This document shows positions 24,944-33,875 of a stretch of DNA of 52,699 nt, in pieces. The stretch comes from an uncultured Piscinibacter sp. (lineage in GTDB: Bacteria; Pseudomonadota; Gammaproteobacteria; Burkholderiales; Burkholderiaceae_C). How positions within the stretch are numbered: position 1 is the stretch's first letter; each line of letters opens with the position of its first letter. The notes below the pieces were generated by a model. It searched no databases, was not told the DNA's origin, and was given only the letters and a program-made list of their open reading frames with translations. Both the position numbers and the translations under genes were made by a program. The stretch is taken from positions 1 through 52,699 of the forward strand of contig NZ_CALFYO010000004.1 in the NCBI RefSeq assembly GCF_937952055.1. The letters run 5' to 3'.

Positions 24944-26518
24944 TCATTGCGGTACCGGGCGATGGTCGTCGTCGGGAGGCAGGTCAGGCATCTTGAAGTT
25001 GCCCTTGCCGCGTTCGGCGTTGACCGACTCGGTGTTCATGGAGAACTGCAGCGCCGCGAAGGCCACGGCGTCGGCGTTGATGTCCAGCGCCGTCAGGTTG
25101 ACGTTGTCGTAGGTATCGCAGGCCTGGTGGTAGCAGGGATCGTAGGCCGTTCCCGCGACTCCGCCCCAGGTTGCCGCCTCCTCGGGTGTCTTGACCCCTT
25201 CCGCGCCGGTGAACAGCCCGCCCGCGGGGATGCCTGCCGCGATGAACGGGCCGTAGTCGGAGCGGCCGGTGAAGTCGGAGCCCTTGAAGGGGACGCCGAG
25301 CCCCTGGTAGTAACTCTCGAAGACCTTCTCGATCTGCGCCGATCCGCTCGGCCCGGGGCCGGCGCCCACGCCGTCGGAGTCGTCGCCGTCGTAGACGAAG
25401 AAGACGTGGTTCGGCGAGCCGATCATGTCGAAGTTCAGGTACAGGGCGATCTTCGCCTTCTCGGCGGCGGACAGGCCGTTCACGTAGTGGGTCGAGCCGA
25501 CCAGTCCCGATTCCTCGGCAGCCCAGAGCGCGAAGCGCAGCTTGTTGAAAGGCTTCACCTTGGCCATCTGCACGGCCGTCTCGAGGATCGCTGCGCTGCC
25601 CGAGCCGTTGTCGTTGATGCCCGGACCGGCGTTGACCGAGTCGAGGTGCGCGCCGAGCATGACCACGTTGTTCGGGTTGCCGTCGACCGATTCGGCCAGC
25701 ACGTTGTGGGTGGTGGCGATGCCGCGGAAAGTGCTGGTGCGCAGGTGCAGCACCAGCCCGGCCGTCGCGGCGAGTTCCTGTCCGACGGCCTGGGTGACCG
25801 AGGTCACCGGAAGGTCAAGCGTGAACGCGTTGCCCAGCGTTCCGTTCAGCGCACCGGGGATGTTGTTGTAGATGACCACACCGACCGCGCCCGCGGCCGA
25901 GGCGTTGGTCGCCTTGATCGCGAAGGTGCAGCCGCCGCGGCTGATCAGCGCGATGTGGCCGGGGGTGAAGCCGGCGAAGTCGGCCGGTTCGCAGCCCGGC
26001 GTGGCATCGACGCCCAGCCCGGGAAGCGCGGTGACACCCGCGGTCACATCACCGCTGCCCGAGTACGACATGATGTTGTTCTCGATCGTGCCGGCGGTCG
26101 GTGAGACCTGTTCGAGGACGGCCGGCGCCAGCGAGATGAAGGTCTGGAACTGGAGGGGCTGGACGGTGACCAGGTAGCCGGCGTCACGGAACACCTGCGC
26201 GGCGTACTCGGCGGACTTGTCGTAACCCGGCGAGCCCGAGACGCGCGTATCGCCGTTGGCGTCGGCGATCGCCTGCAGTGCCGCCTGATGCGCGCGCACG
26301 CCATCGAGGGTGACGCACTGCAGCAGCTTCTCGGTGGTGTTGTTGACGCGGCTGTCGCACGACGCGTCGTCCGAGCCGGCATTGCTCGTCTTCTTCTCGG
26401 CCTCGGTGACGTCGCCGTCGCCGCCGCCGCAGGCCGCGAGCACGAGCGCGGCCGTGGTCAGGGCGGCGGCGAGGCCGAAGTGCGCGGGTCGACCGCGCAT
26501 GGGCTTGGACAGGGGCAT
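24944..26518 (-). CDS. M28-family zinc aminopeptidase lipoprotein with PA domain
   Basis: Encodes 524 residues with lipobox LVLAACGGG. A protease-associated (PA) insert (about 165-275, GCEPADFAGFTPGHIALISRGGCTF) precedes the catalytic M28 domain. Expected zinc ligands are visible: His in GAHLDSV, Asp in GINDNGSGSA, Glu in WAAEESGLVG (catalytic EE), Asp in NFDMIGSPN and His in CYHQACDTYDN. Relatives are secreted leucyl or Xaa aminopeptidases. The C-terminal 30 residues are charged and Pro-rich. Lipid anchoring suggests action on peptides at the outer membrane. It is convergent with phoX. Confidence 0.9.
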   Translation of the reverse strand: MPLSKPMRGRPAHFGLAAALTTAALVLAACGGGDGDVTEAEKKTSNAGSDDASCDSRVNNTTEKLLQCVTLDGVRAHQAALQAIADANGDTRVSGSPGYDKSAEYAAQVFRDAGYLVTVQPLQFQTFISLAPAVLEQVSPTAGTIENNIMSYSGSGDVTAGVTALPGLGVDATPGCEPADFAGFTPGHIALISRGGCTFAIKATNASAAGAVGVVIYNNIPGALNGTLGNAFTLDLPVTSVTQAVGQELAATAGLVLHLRTSTFRGIATTHNVLAESVDGNPNNVVMLGAHLDSVNAGPGINDNGSGSAAILETAVQMAKVKPFNKLRFALWAAEESGLVGSTHYVNGLSAAEKAKIALYLNFDMIGSPNHVFFVYDGDDSDGVGAGPGPSGSAQIEKVFESYYQGLGVPFKGSDFTGRSDYGPFIAAGIPAGGLFTGAEGVKTPEEAATWGGVAGTAYDPCYHQACDTYDNVNLTALDINADAVAFAALQFSMNTESVNAERGKGNFKMPDLPPDDDHRPVPQ

Positions 26519-26620
26519 GAGGGTATCTCCTTGTTGGCCGGCGCTGATGTCTGCGCCTCGACGCCGTGTCGAGATCCCCCCCCGACCCGGTCACGCAGCG
26601 TGAACTGCGCGGTGCCAAAG

Positions 26621-26657
26621 GGCCACCCCCTAAATCTGGGCCTAAATACCTTTTAGG
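26621..26657. repeat. Repeated ATTTAGG motif in the M28-mmsA intergenic region
   Basis: The 224-bp gap upstream of the M28 gene holds two direct copies of CCTAAAT 12 bp apart plus an inverted TTTAGG, so that 26641-26657 forms a 6-bp stem. On the minus strand this is ATTTAGG repeated in the likely promoter region of the M28 gene, and it is distinctly AT-richer than its surroundings. It may be an operator or promoter; nothing else is visible in this gap. Confidence 0.3.
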
Positions 26658-26742
26658 CGATCAGGGTCATGCGGGCGGCCCTGCCGGCACATGTCGCGAA
26701 GCACGGTTGATGCCGCAGGCCGCCCCTCTTGCGCGGGACGCA

Positions 26743-28263
26743 CTACTTCGACGTCGGCATGACGAACTCGGCGCCCTTGGGCGTCGAGCTGGCCCAACGC
26801 TGCATGACGCTCTTCTGCTTGGTGTAGAAGCGCACGCCTTCCTCGCCGTAGGCATGCATGTCCCCGAACAGGCTCTTCTTCCAGCCGCCGAAGCCGTGCC
26901 ATGCCATCGGCACCGGGATCGGCACGTTGATGCCCACCATGCCGACCTGCACGCGCCGCGCGAACTCGCGCGCCACGTTGCCGTCGCTGGTGAAGCAGGC
27001 CACGCCGTTGCCGTACTCGTGGTCGTTGACCAGCGCGAGGGCTTCGCCGAAGTCGCGTGCGCGCACGCAGGCAAGCACCGGGCCGAAGATCTCTTCCTTG
27101 TAGATGCGCATGTCGCGCGTGACATGGTCGAACAGCGTGCCGCCGGTGAAGAAGCCCTGCTCGAAGCCCGGCACCCTGAGGCCGCGACCGTCGACGACCA
27201 GCTTCGCGCCTTCCTTCACGCCGATGTCGATGTAGCCCTCGATGCGCTCGAGCGCCTGCCGGGTGACGATCGGGCCCATTTCGGCGTCGAGCTGCATGCC
27301 GTTCTTCACCTTCAAAGCCTTCGCGCGCTCGGCGAGCATGGGGACGATCCTGTCGCCGACGTCGCCGACCAGCACCGCCACGCTGATCGCCATGCAACGC
27401 TCGCCGGCCGAGCCGTAGGCGCTGCCGATCAGCGCGTCGACGGCCTGGTCCAGGTCGGCATCGGGCATCACCACCATGTGGTTCTTCGCGCCGCCCAGCG
27501 CCTGCACGCGCTTGCCGTGGTGCGCGCCGGTCTCGTAGATGTACTGCGCGATCGGCGTCGAGCCGACGAAGCTCAGCGCCTTCACGTCGGGGTGATTGAG
27601 CAGCGTGTCGACGGCCACCTTGTCGCCCTGCACGACGTTGAAGATGCCGTCGGGCAGGCCGGCCTGCTTGAGCAACTCGGCCATGAACAGGCTGGGCGAG
27701 GGGTCACGCTCGCTGGGCTTGAGGATGAAGGCATTGCCGCAGGCGATCGCCACCGGGAACATCCAGCACGGCACCATGCAGGGGAAGTTGAACGGCGTGA
27801 TGCCGGCGACCACGCCCAGCGGCTGGCGCAACGTCCAGTTGTCGATGCCGGTCGAGACCTGGTCGGTGTAGTCGCCCTTGAGCAACTGCGGGATGCCGCA
27901 GGCGAATTCAATGATGTCGATGCCGCGCGTGACCTCGCCCTGCGCGTCGGTGAACACCTTGCCGTGCTCGGCGGTGATCATCGCGGCGAGCGTGTCTCGG
28001 TGCTGGTTCATCAGCTCGAGGAACTTGTTCATCACCCGCGCGCGGCGGATCGGCGGCGTGTCGGCCCAGGCCGGGAAAGCGGCCTTCGCGGCAGCGACGG
28101 CGGTGTTCACGTCTTCGGCGCTGGCCAGCACGACCTGGCGTGCCACCGCGCCGGTGGCGGGGTTGTAGACGGCCTGGCGGCGGCTGCCGGTGCCCGACTC
28201 GACGCGGCCGGCGATGAAATGGCCCACTTCGGTGGTGGCGGTGAAGGCTTCGGGGGCGCCCAT
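26743..28263 (-). CDS. mmsA: CoA-acylating methylmalonate-semialdehyde dehydrogenase
   Basis: Encodes 506 residues of the aldehyde dehydrogenase superfamily, MmsA type, converting methylmalonate semialdehyde (valine, inositol or beta-alanine catabolism) to propionyl-CoA with NAD+. Catalytic Cys290 lies in GSAGERCMAISVAV. Typical MmsA features are GVVAGITPFNFPCMVPCWMFP, FVGSTPIAQYIYETG, QALGGAKNHMVVMPDADLD, INVPIPVPMAWHGFGGWK and FYTKQKSVMQRW. ATG 28263 has AGGAG upstream; an in-frame extension to 28344 runs into the terminator hairpin region and is rejected. No mmsB or regulator is adjacent. Confidence 0.94.
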   Translation of the reverse strand: MGAPEAFTATTEVGHFIAGRVESGTGSRRQAVYNPATGAVARQVVLASAEDVNTAVAAAKAAFPAWADTPPIRRARVMNKFLELMNQHRDTLAAMITAEHGKVFTDAQGEVTRGIDIIEFACGIPQLLKGDYTDQVSTGIDNWTLRQPLGVVAGITPFNFPCMVPCWMFPVAIACGNAFILKPSERDPSPSLFMAELLKQAGLPDGIFNVVQGDKVAVDTLLNHPDVKALSFVGSTPIAQYIYETGAHHGKRVQALGGAKNHMVVMPDADLDQAVDALIGSAYGSAGERCMAISVAVLVGDVGDRIVPMLAERAKALKVKNGMQLDAEMGPIVTRQALERIEGYIDIGVKEGAKLVVDGRGLRVPGFEQGFFTGGTLFDHVTRDMRIYKEEIFGPVLACVRARDFGEALALVNDHEYGNGVACFTSDGNVAREFARRVQVGMVGINVPIPVPMAWHGFGGWKKSLFGDMHAYGEEGVRFYTKQKSVMQRWASSTPKGAEFVMPTSK

Positions 28264-28346
28264 GCAAGTCTCCTGGATGGCAAGACACGAATTGTCGGGC
28301 ATCGAGAAGACAGGGGCTTGCGGCGGGTCACTCGCCCAAAACATGG

Positions 28347-28378
28347 GAAAAAAAAGCCCACCTGCGTGAGCAGGTGGG
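28347..28378 (-). terminator. Strong rho-independent terminator
   Basis: A perfect 10-bp stem GCCCACCTGC / GCAGGTGGGC with a 4-nt loop (28355-28378) is followed, on the minus strand, by eight T residues. It lies 84 bp upstream of the mmsA start, so it cannot terminate mmsA. It must end a minus-strand transcript that begins between here and the YecA-like gene. Confidence 0.88.
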
Positions 28379-28590
28379 CTGTGTCAAGTCCTCAAGTAAG
28401 GACGTCGTTGGGGGCGGTGCCAGTCTCTCACCCTGTTTGGTCTCTCGCGAGCGGGCTCGTGAGCGTCGGGCGTTATGGACCTTTGAGCGCGCGATCTGTT
28501 GAAGATCCCGTGTGACAGCTATGGATGCGACTCTAGGGCTGCACTCCCTGGCGGGCCATCCCCAATACGAGGGAACTTCCCTTAGCAGGA
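28347..28590 (-). ncRNA. Candidate structured small RNA of unknown family
   Basis: A 381-bp gap between mmsA and the divergent YecA-like gene has no convincing ORF. On the minus strand it carries a long-range stem: UUGGGG...GCCAG (28565-28548) pairs with CUGGC...CCCCAA (28423-28408), enclosing about 125 nt. Inside are further complementary blocks (CCCU/AGGG) and a hairpin GAUCU-UCAAC-AGAUC. Downstream come a hairpin GUCCU-UACUUG-AGGAC (with a 6-nt loop) and a strong terminator. The overall shape recalls 6S RNA, but I do not find the conserved 6S segments. An Rfam search would decide. Strand is set by the terminator T-tract. Confidence 0.5.
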
Positions 28591-28644
28591 GATGTGCCCT
28601 TTGCACATACCCGCATGAGGGGTGTGGGCATCGCACAATCGCGC

Positions 28645-29292
28645 ATGGCCACGCATCGCAAAGTCCCCGCCACAGCGCATCGTGTCGCTGCGCAGCAAGC
28701 GCTCACAGAGCGCGAGTTGGTGGAGTTGCAGTCGCTGCTCGACAAGGTGCCCGCGCCGCTTGACCCGCTCGACGTGAGCATGCTGGATGGTTTCCTCTGT
28801 GGCGTGTTGTTGCAGCCGCGGCGTGTCGCCGAAGCCACGTGGCTCGCGCACGCGACCGATGCCGATGGCCGTCCGCTGCCCGCGCGCTTCGATGCGACGC
28901 GGCTGCATGCACTGGTACGCCGCCGCCATGCGGAGCTCGATGCGGCCATCCAGGCACGGCGCTGGTTCGATCCCTGGGTGTTCGAGTTGGACCACGACGG
29001 CGAGAGCGCGCCGAGCGAGGCGGTATACGGCTGGGTGGCCGGTTTCGCGACGGCCATGGAGCTCTTTCCGCAACTCATGGCACTGGACGCGAACAAGCTG
29101 CGCGAGCCCTTGGCCCTCCTCTACCGCCACCTCGATGCCGACGACCTCGAGGATGCCGATGAGCTGATCGAGGAGATGGAGTCGCTCGAGCCGCCGGCCG
29201 ACCTCGCCGAGGCGGTGGAGGAACTGGTGCGCGCCACACTGTTGCTCGCCGACGTGTCGCGACCGGTGCCCGCGCCGCCGCGGCGCCGTTGA
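28645..29292 (+). CDS. UPF0149 (YecA/YgfB-like) family protein
   Basis: Encodes 215 residues, all helical and acidic in the C-terminal half. Family hallmarks are PLDVSMLDGFLCGVLLQP near residue 50, WVAGFATAMELFP in the centre and the late helix DLAEAVEELVRATLLLADV. No Cys-rich SEC-C metal-binding tail follows, unlike YecA itself, so it is closer to YgfB length with an insert. Function in this family is poorly known; YgfB of Pseudomonas affects AmpR-dependent beta-lactamase expression. ATG 28645 is chosen over upstream in-frame codons; an ATGTGC-CCTTT-GCACAT inverted repeat lies about 40 bp upstream of it. Confidence 0.78.
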   Translation: MATHRKVPATAHRVAAQQALTERELVELQSLLDKVPAPLDPLDVSMLDGFLCGVLLQPRRVAEATWLAHATDADGRPLPARFDATRLHALVRRRHAELDAAIQARRWFDPWVFELDHDGESAPSEAVYGWVAGFATAMELFPQLMALDANKLREPLALLYRHLDADDLEDADELIEEMESLEPPADLAEAVEELVRATLLLADVSRPVPAPPRRR

Positions 29293-29300
29293 GTTCCGCG

Positions 29301-31376
29301 TCAGATGCTCAGCGGGTCGACGTCGATGGCCCAGCGCAGCACCTTGTGGCCGCCGCCGCGGCGCAGCTCGTGCAGGGCCGGTACCCAGGCTGCCAGGAAG
29401 CGCTGCAGCGCCGGACGCGAGGGCGACTCCGCCAGCATCTGCATGCGTTCGACGCCGGCCACTCGCGCCACCGGCAGCGGCACTGGCGCGTAGACGCTCA
29501 CCGCCGGCGCGTCGGGCAGGTCGGTCGCGAGTGCCGCCGCGGCATCGAGGAAGGCCTGGGCGGCCTCGGCCTGCTTGGCGTCGGCGCGCAGCATGGCGAG
29601 GTGGGCGAAAGGCGGCAGGCCAGCCGATTCGCGCTCCTTCAGCTGCCCTTCGGCGAAAGCCGCGAAGTCGTGTCGGCGCAGTGCCGCATAGAGCGGATGC
29701 TGCGCATGCCAGGTCTGCACCCACATCTCCGCGCCCTGCGCCTGGTCGGCCGAGCGGCCGGCGCGCCCGCCGGCCTGCATGAGCAGCGCGAACAGTCGCT
29801 CCGGCGCACGAAAGTCGCTGCTGAACAGCGCGCTGTCGGGGTTCACCGCCGCCACCAGCGTGATGCGGCGGAAGTCGTGGCCCTTGGTGATCATCTGCGT
29901 GCCCACCAGCACGTCCACGTCGCCGGCATGCACGGCGCAGAGCTGGGCCTCCAGCGAGCCTTTCAGCCGCGTGCTGTCGGCGTCGATGCGCGCGATGCGC
30001 GGGGGTCTGCCGTCCGCGCCGGCGAGCAAGTGCGCCAGTTGCTCTTCCAGCCGCTCGGTGCCCCGGCCGATCGGCGCGATGTCCAGATTGCCGCAGTCCG
30101 GACAGGCGTGCGGCACGCGTTCGGTGAAGCCGCAGTGATGGCAGCGCAGTGTGCGGTCGAGCTTGTGAAACACGCGCCAGGCGCTGCAGTGCGGGCAGCC
30201 GCTCTTCCAGCCGCAGTCGGCGCAGTGCAGCACCGGCGCGTAGCCGCGGCGGTTGAGGAACACCAGGCTCTGCTCGCCGCGCGCCACCCGCTGGCGGATC
30301 GCGTCGAGGAGCGGCGGCGAGAGCGCCGTGCCGGCCCCTTGCCCCTTCGGTTGCTGATTCATGTCGACCAGCCGCACGCGCGGCAACGATGCGCCGCCGA
30401 TGCGCGAGGGCAAGGCCAGACGCAGGTAGCGGCCTTCGTTGGCGCGATGCCAGCTCTCCAGCGAGGGTGTCGCCGAGCCCAGCAGCACGCGAGCGCCCTG
30501 CAGCCGTGCGCGGTAGACGGCAAGGTCGCGTGCCGAATAGCGCGCGCCTTCCTGCTGCTTGTAGGAAGGGTCGTGCTCCTCGTCGACGACGATCACCCCG
30601 AGCCGCGGCATCGGCGCGAAGACGGCCAGCCGCGTGCCCAGTACCAGGTCGGCAAGGCCCAGGTGCGCGGCGAGCCAACTGCGCAACCGCTGCGCCGGCG
30701 TCAGGCCGCTGTGCAGCGAGACGATGCGCCGGCCGGCGAAGCGCTGCGCGAAGCGCGCCTCGAGCTGCGGCGTGAGGTTGATCTCGGGCACCAGCACCAG
30801 CGCCTGCCGCCCGGCCTCGAGTGAGCGCGCGGCGGCATGCAGGTAGACCTCGGTCTTGCCGCTGCCGGTCACGCCATGCAGCAGTACCGGCGTGCTGGCG
30901 GGTGTTGCCTCCAGCCTGCCGAGCACCTCGGCCTGCTCTGCGCTCGGCGGCGGCGCGGGCTGGGGCGTTGCTGGGGGAGCCTCGTCCCGCGCCTTGTGCA
31001 GCTTGCGCAGGCGAAGCGCGATCTGCGCGCCGTCGAGCTTGTGCAGTTCCGGTGGCAGCACCGACAAGGCCAGTTCGCCAATGCTTCGCTGATAGTAACC
31101 AGATGCAAAAGAGACAAGCTCGCGCCACGCGGCGTCGAGCGGGGGCAACTCGGTCAGCACGGCCGCCAGCGGCTTCAGCGCCGTCTCGGCGCACGCGCTG
31201 GCGTCTCCGGACCACACGACGCCCAGCAGGTCACGCCGACCCAGCGGCACTCGTACCAATGTTCCTGCAGAGAGCGGCTGCTCACTCAGGTAGTCGAGCG
31301 TGCCGCCCAGGCCGGCGTGCTGAGGGGTGTCGACCGCGACCCGGAGGCGGACCATGGGGGTCACGAATTCAGTCAC
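29301..31376 (-). CDS. priA: Primosomal protein N' (replication restart helicase PriA)
   Basis: Encodes 691 residues. The N-terminal 3'-DNA-binding domain (RVAVDTPQHAGLGGTLDYLS), Walker A GVTGSGKTEVY, the DEAH-like DEEHDPSYKQ, and the zinc-binding cluster of eight cysteines (HCADCGWKSGCPHC ... CHHCG ... CPDCG) are all present. GTQMITKGHDF and AGRAGR complete the helicase core. The protein reloads DnaB at stalled forks. The ORF starts with GTG 31376; an ATG at 31355 is also possible, and neither has a strong ribosome site. It is convergent with the YecA-like gene (8 bp). Confidence 0.95.
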   Translation of the reverse strand: MTEFVTPMVRLRVAVDTPQHAGLGGTLDYLSEQPLSAGTLVRVPLGRRDLLGVVWSGDASACAETALKPLAAVLTELPPLDAAWRELVSFASGYYQRSIGELALSVLPPELHKLDGAQIALRLRKLHKARDEAPPATPQPAPPPSAEQAEVLGRLEATPASTPVLLHGVTGSGKTEVYLHAAARSLEAGRQALVLVPEINLTPQLEARFAQRFAGRRIVSLHSGLTPAQRLRSWLAAHLGLADLVLGTRLAVFAPMPRLGVIVVDEEHDPSYKQQEGARYSARDLAVYRARLQGARVLLGSATPSLESWHRANEGRYLRLALPSRIGGASLPRVRLVDMNQQPKGQGAGTALSPPLLDAIRQRVARGEQSLVFLNRRGYAPVLHCADCGWKSGCPHCSAWRVFHKLDRTLRCHHCGFTERVPHACPDCGNLDIAPIGRGTERLEEQLAHLLAGADGRPPRIARIDADSTRLKGSLEAQLCAVHAGDVDVLVGTQMITKGHDFRRITLVAAVNPDSALFSSDFRAPERLFALLMQAGGRAGRSADQAQGAEMWVQTWHAQHPLYAALRRHDFAAFAEGQLKERESAGLPPFAHLAMLRADAKQAEAAQAFLDAAAALATDLPDAPAVSVYAPVPLPVARVAGVERMQMLAESPSRPALQRFLAAWVPALHELRRGGGHKVLRWAIDVDPLSI

Positions 31377-31720
31377 CGGAAAGTTGCGCAGTAATCCTCA
31401 CAAGGGTGTGAAGGAGTGCTGCCAAGTTGCTGATTTAGCGAGGCTTTTCGAGCCAGCGTCGCATCCTGTGGATAACTTTGTGCAGAACCTGCCCAAAGGC
31501 GCGCTAAATGCTTGATCCGCCAAGAAGTGGACTCTCCTGCCCGGACTTTCAGCGCGACTGAACATTCAATGGAATCAATGACTTGCGATGATTTCTCGGA
31601 TTCGGGATGGTGCGGCGCAATAGCGTTGCAGGGGGCGGAGCACAGATCCATTTTTGGGGATAAGTCAAGCCCTGAGCGCTCACTCACTCGGCGCGGCACG
31701 CCCGGAAGCGTCCGCCGGGC
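31377..31720. promoter_or_regulatory. AT-richer intergenic region with DnaA-box-like sites
   Basis: This 344-bp gap between hemE and priA has lower GC than its surroundings and no credible ORF. It contains a perfect DnaA-box consensus (TTATCCACA on the minus strand, 31467-31475) and a one-mismatch copy (TTATCCCCA on the minus strand, 31655-31663). Since priA acts in replication restart, DnaA control of priA is conceivable. Two boxes are too few for an origin. The priA promoter presumably lies here. Confidence 0.45.
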
Positions 31721-32824
31721 TCAGGCGACCGTGCGCAGGCGCCGCGAGACCTCGTGGACGGTGTCTACCAGCACCGATACGGCTTCGGGCGGCGTGTGCT
31801 GGCTGATGCCGTGGCCGAGGTTGAAGACATGCCCGCCGTACGTCCCTTGTGGGCTGCGCGGCGCTCCGAAGCTCTCCAGCACCCTGGTCGCCTCGGCGCG
31901 GATCTGCTCTGCGTCGGCGAACAGCACGTTCGGATCGAGGTTGCCTTGCAACGCCACGCGGTCGGCCGTGCGCCGGCGCGCTTGCCCGAGGTTCATCGTC
32001 CAGTCGAGGCCGACGACGTCGGGCCCGACGCCATCGACGTTGGCCGCGATCTCCTCGATCCACAGGCCGCCGCCCTTGGTGAAGACGATGTGCGGGACGC
32101 GCGCTCCGCCGTGCTCGCGCTTCAACTGCTTCAGCACGCGGCGCGTGTAGGCGAGGCTGAACGCCTGGAAGGCACCGTCGGCGAGCACGCCGCCCCAGCT
32201 GTCGAACACCATCACTGCCTGCGCGCCGGCGTCGATTTGCGTGTTCAGGTAACGCGCCACCGCGTCGGCGTTGATCGCCAGGATGCGGTGCATCAGATCG
32301 GGCCGGCGGTACATCATCGTCTTGACCAGCCGGTAGTCGTCGGATCCCGCGCCCTCGACCATGTAGCAGGCCAGCGTCCACGGGCTGCCCGAGAAGCCGA
32401 TCAGCGGCACGCGGCCGCTGAGCGCTGTGCGGATCGAGGTGACCGCGTCGAACACGTAGCGCAGCCTGTCCATGTCCGGCACGGCGAGCTTCGCGACATC
32501 GGCTTCGTCGCGCACGGGATGCGCGAAGCGCGGGCCCTCGCCCAGCGCGAAGCTCAGGCCCAGCCCCATCGCATCCGGTACGGTGAGGATGTCGCTGAAC
32601 AGGATGGCCGCGTCCAGTGCATAGCGCTCCAGCGGCTGCAGCGTCACGTCGGTGGCGTATTGGGTGTTCGTGGCCAGGCCCATGAAGCTGCCGGCCTTGG
32701 CGCGGGTGTCGCGGTACTCGGGCAGATAGCGACCGGCCTGGCGCATCAGCCACACGGGGGTGTGTTCGGTGGGCTGGCGCAGGCAGGCACGCAGGAAGCT
32801 GTCGTTTTGGAGCGGTGCGAACAT
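31721..32824 (-). CDS. hemE: Uroporphyrinogen decarboxylase
   Basis: Encodes 367 residues that convert uroporphyrinogen III to coproporphyrinogen III in haem synthesis. The family signature PVWLMRQAGRYLPEYR is near the N-terminus; ILFSDILTVPDAMGLGLSF, IGFSGSPWTLACYMVEG, VMVFDSWGGVL and the C-terminal NLGHGISQHTPPE are typical. Haem supply is relevant here because this window alone encodes more than fifty c-haem sites. It is divergent from cysM, with 48 bp between the starts. Confidence 0.97.
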   Translation of the reverse strand: MFAPLQNDSFLRACLRQPTEHTPVWLMRQAGRYLPEYRDTRAKAGSFMGLATNTQYATDVTLQPLERYALDAAILFSDILTVPDAMGLGLSFALGEGPRFAHPVRDEADVAKLAVPDMDRLRYVFDAVTSIRTALSGRVPLIGFSGSPWTLACYMVEGAGSDDYRLVKTMMYRRPDLMHRILAINADAVARYLNTQIDAGAQAVMVFDSWGGVLADGAFQAFSLAYTRRVLKQLKREHGGARVPHIVFTKGGGLWIEEIAANVDGVGPDVVGLDWTMNLGQARRRTADRVALQGNLDPNVLFADAEQIRAEATRVLESFGAPRSPQGTYGGHVFNLGHGISQHTPPEAVSVLVDTVHEVSRRLRTVA

Positions 32825-32872
32825 GACCCGATTATCACGCCCATAATCCGGCCGTTCCCCGAGGAGAAGCCC

Positions 32873-33793
32873 ATGCGCGCCAGCACCATCCTGCAGACCA
32901 TCGGCAACACACCGCACATCCGCGTCAACCGCCTGTTCGGCGCGTCACACGAGGTGTGGATCAAGAGCGAACGCGCCAATCCCGGAGGATCGATCAAGGA
33001 CCGCATCGCCCTGTCGATGATCGAGGCCGCCGAGGCGTCCGGCGCGTTGCGGCCCGGGGCGACGATCATCGAGCCCACCTCCGGCAACACCGGCGTGGGC
33101 TTGGCGATGGTTGCCGCGGTGAAGGGCTACAAGCTGGTTCTCGTCATGCCCGACAGCATGAGCGTCGAACGCCGCCGGCTGATGCTCGCCTATGGGGCGA
33201 GCTTCGAGCTGACGCCGCGCGAGAAGGGCATGAACGGCTCGATCGCGCGCGCCAAGGAACTGCTGGCGGCCACGCCGAATTCGTGGATGCCGCAACAGTT
33301 CGAGAACCCGGCCAACGTCGACGTGCACATGCGCACCACCGCGCAGGAGATCGCGGCCGACTTTCCCGAGGGGCTGGACGCGCTGATCACCGGCGTGGGC
33401 ACCGGCGGCCACCTGACCGGCTGCGCCGAGGTGCTGAAGGCGAAGTGGCCGGCGCTGAAGGTGTTCGCGGTGGAGCCGGCCGCTTCGCCCGTCATCAGCG
33501 GCGGCAAGCCCAGCCCGCACCCCATCCAGGGCATCGGCGCGGGCTTCATCCCGGCCAATCTCCACACCGAGGTGCTCGATGGCGTGATCCAGGTCGAGGC
33601 GGAGGCGGCGCGCGAGATGGCGCGCCGCTGTGCACGCGAGGAGGGCATGCTGGTGGGCATCTCCTCGGGGGCGACGCTCGCGGCCATTGCGCAGAAGCTG
33701 GCCGAACTGCCTGCCGGCGCCCGCGTGCTCGGCTTCAACTACGACACCGGCGAGCGCTACCTCTCCATCGACGGATTCCTTCCCGCCGAATGA
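32873..33793 (+). CDS. cysM: Cysteine synthase (O-acetylserine sulfhydrylase), CysM/CysK type
   Basis: PLP-dependent beta-replacement enzyme of 306 residues. The PLP lysine lies in ERANPGGSIKDRIALSMIE; the substrate loop EPTSGNTGVGLAMV, the PLP-phosphate Gly-rich GVGTGGHLTG, and the C-terminal GISSGATLAA are all present. Loop sequence and length fit either isozyme; the gap to CysM proper is not settled here, so the symbol is tentative. GAGGAGAAG precedes ATG 32873. It makes cysteine from sulfide or thiosulfate, and sulfide is a product of the methanethiol oxidase encoded in this window. Confidence 0.87.
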   Translation: MRASTILQTIGNTPHIRVNRLFGASHEVWIKSERANPGGSIKDRIALSMIEAAEASGALRPGATIIEPTSGNTGVGLAMVAAVKGYKLVLVMPDSMSVERRRLMLAYGASFELTPREKGMNGSIARAKELLAATPNSWMPQQFENPANVDVHMRTTAQEIAADFPEGLDALITGVGTGGHLTGCAEVLKAKWPALKVFAVEPAASPVISGGKPSPHPIQGIGAGFIPANLHTEVLDGVIQVEAEAAREMARRCAREEGMLVGISSGATLAAIAQKLAELPAGARVLGFNYDTGERYLSIDGFLPAE

Positions 33794-33875
33794 CGACCCT
33801 GCGTCCGCGGCGTACCGCGTCCGAGCCCCCGAGGGCGTCGCGCGCGCGCGCGTGCGGCCCGGCGCCGTGCACACC

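Noticed and set aside
28408..28565. 6S RNA (ssrS)
   Set aside because: The rod-like pairing fits, but the conserved 6S sequence blocks were not found, and the gene order zapA-ssrS-fau is absent.
28328..28636. 102-codon minus-strand frame over the putative small RNA
   Set aside because: It runs through the terminator hairpin and has no protein-like composition or ribosome site; RNA structure explains the region better.
31377..31720. Chromosomal origin oriC
   Set aside because: Only two DnaA-like boxes, no dnaA/dnaN/gidA nearby and no AT-rich unwinding element.
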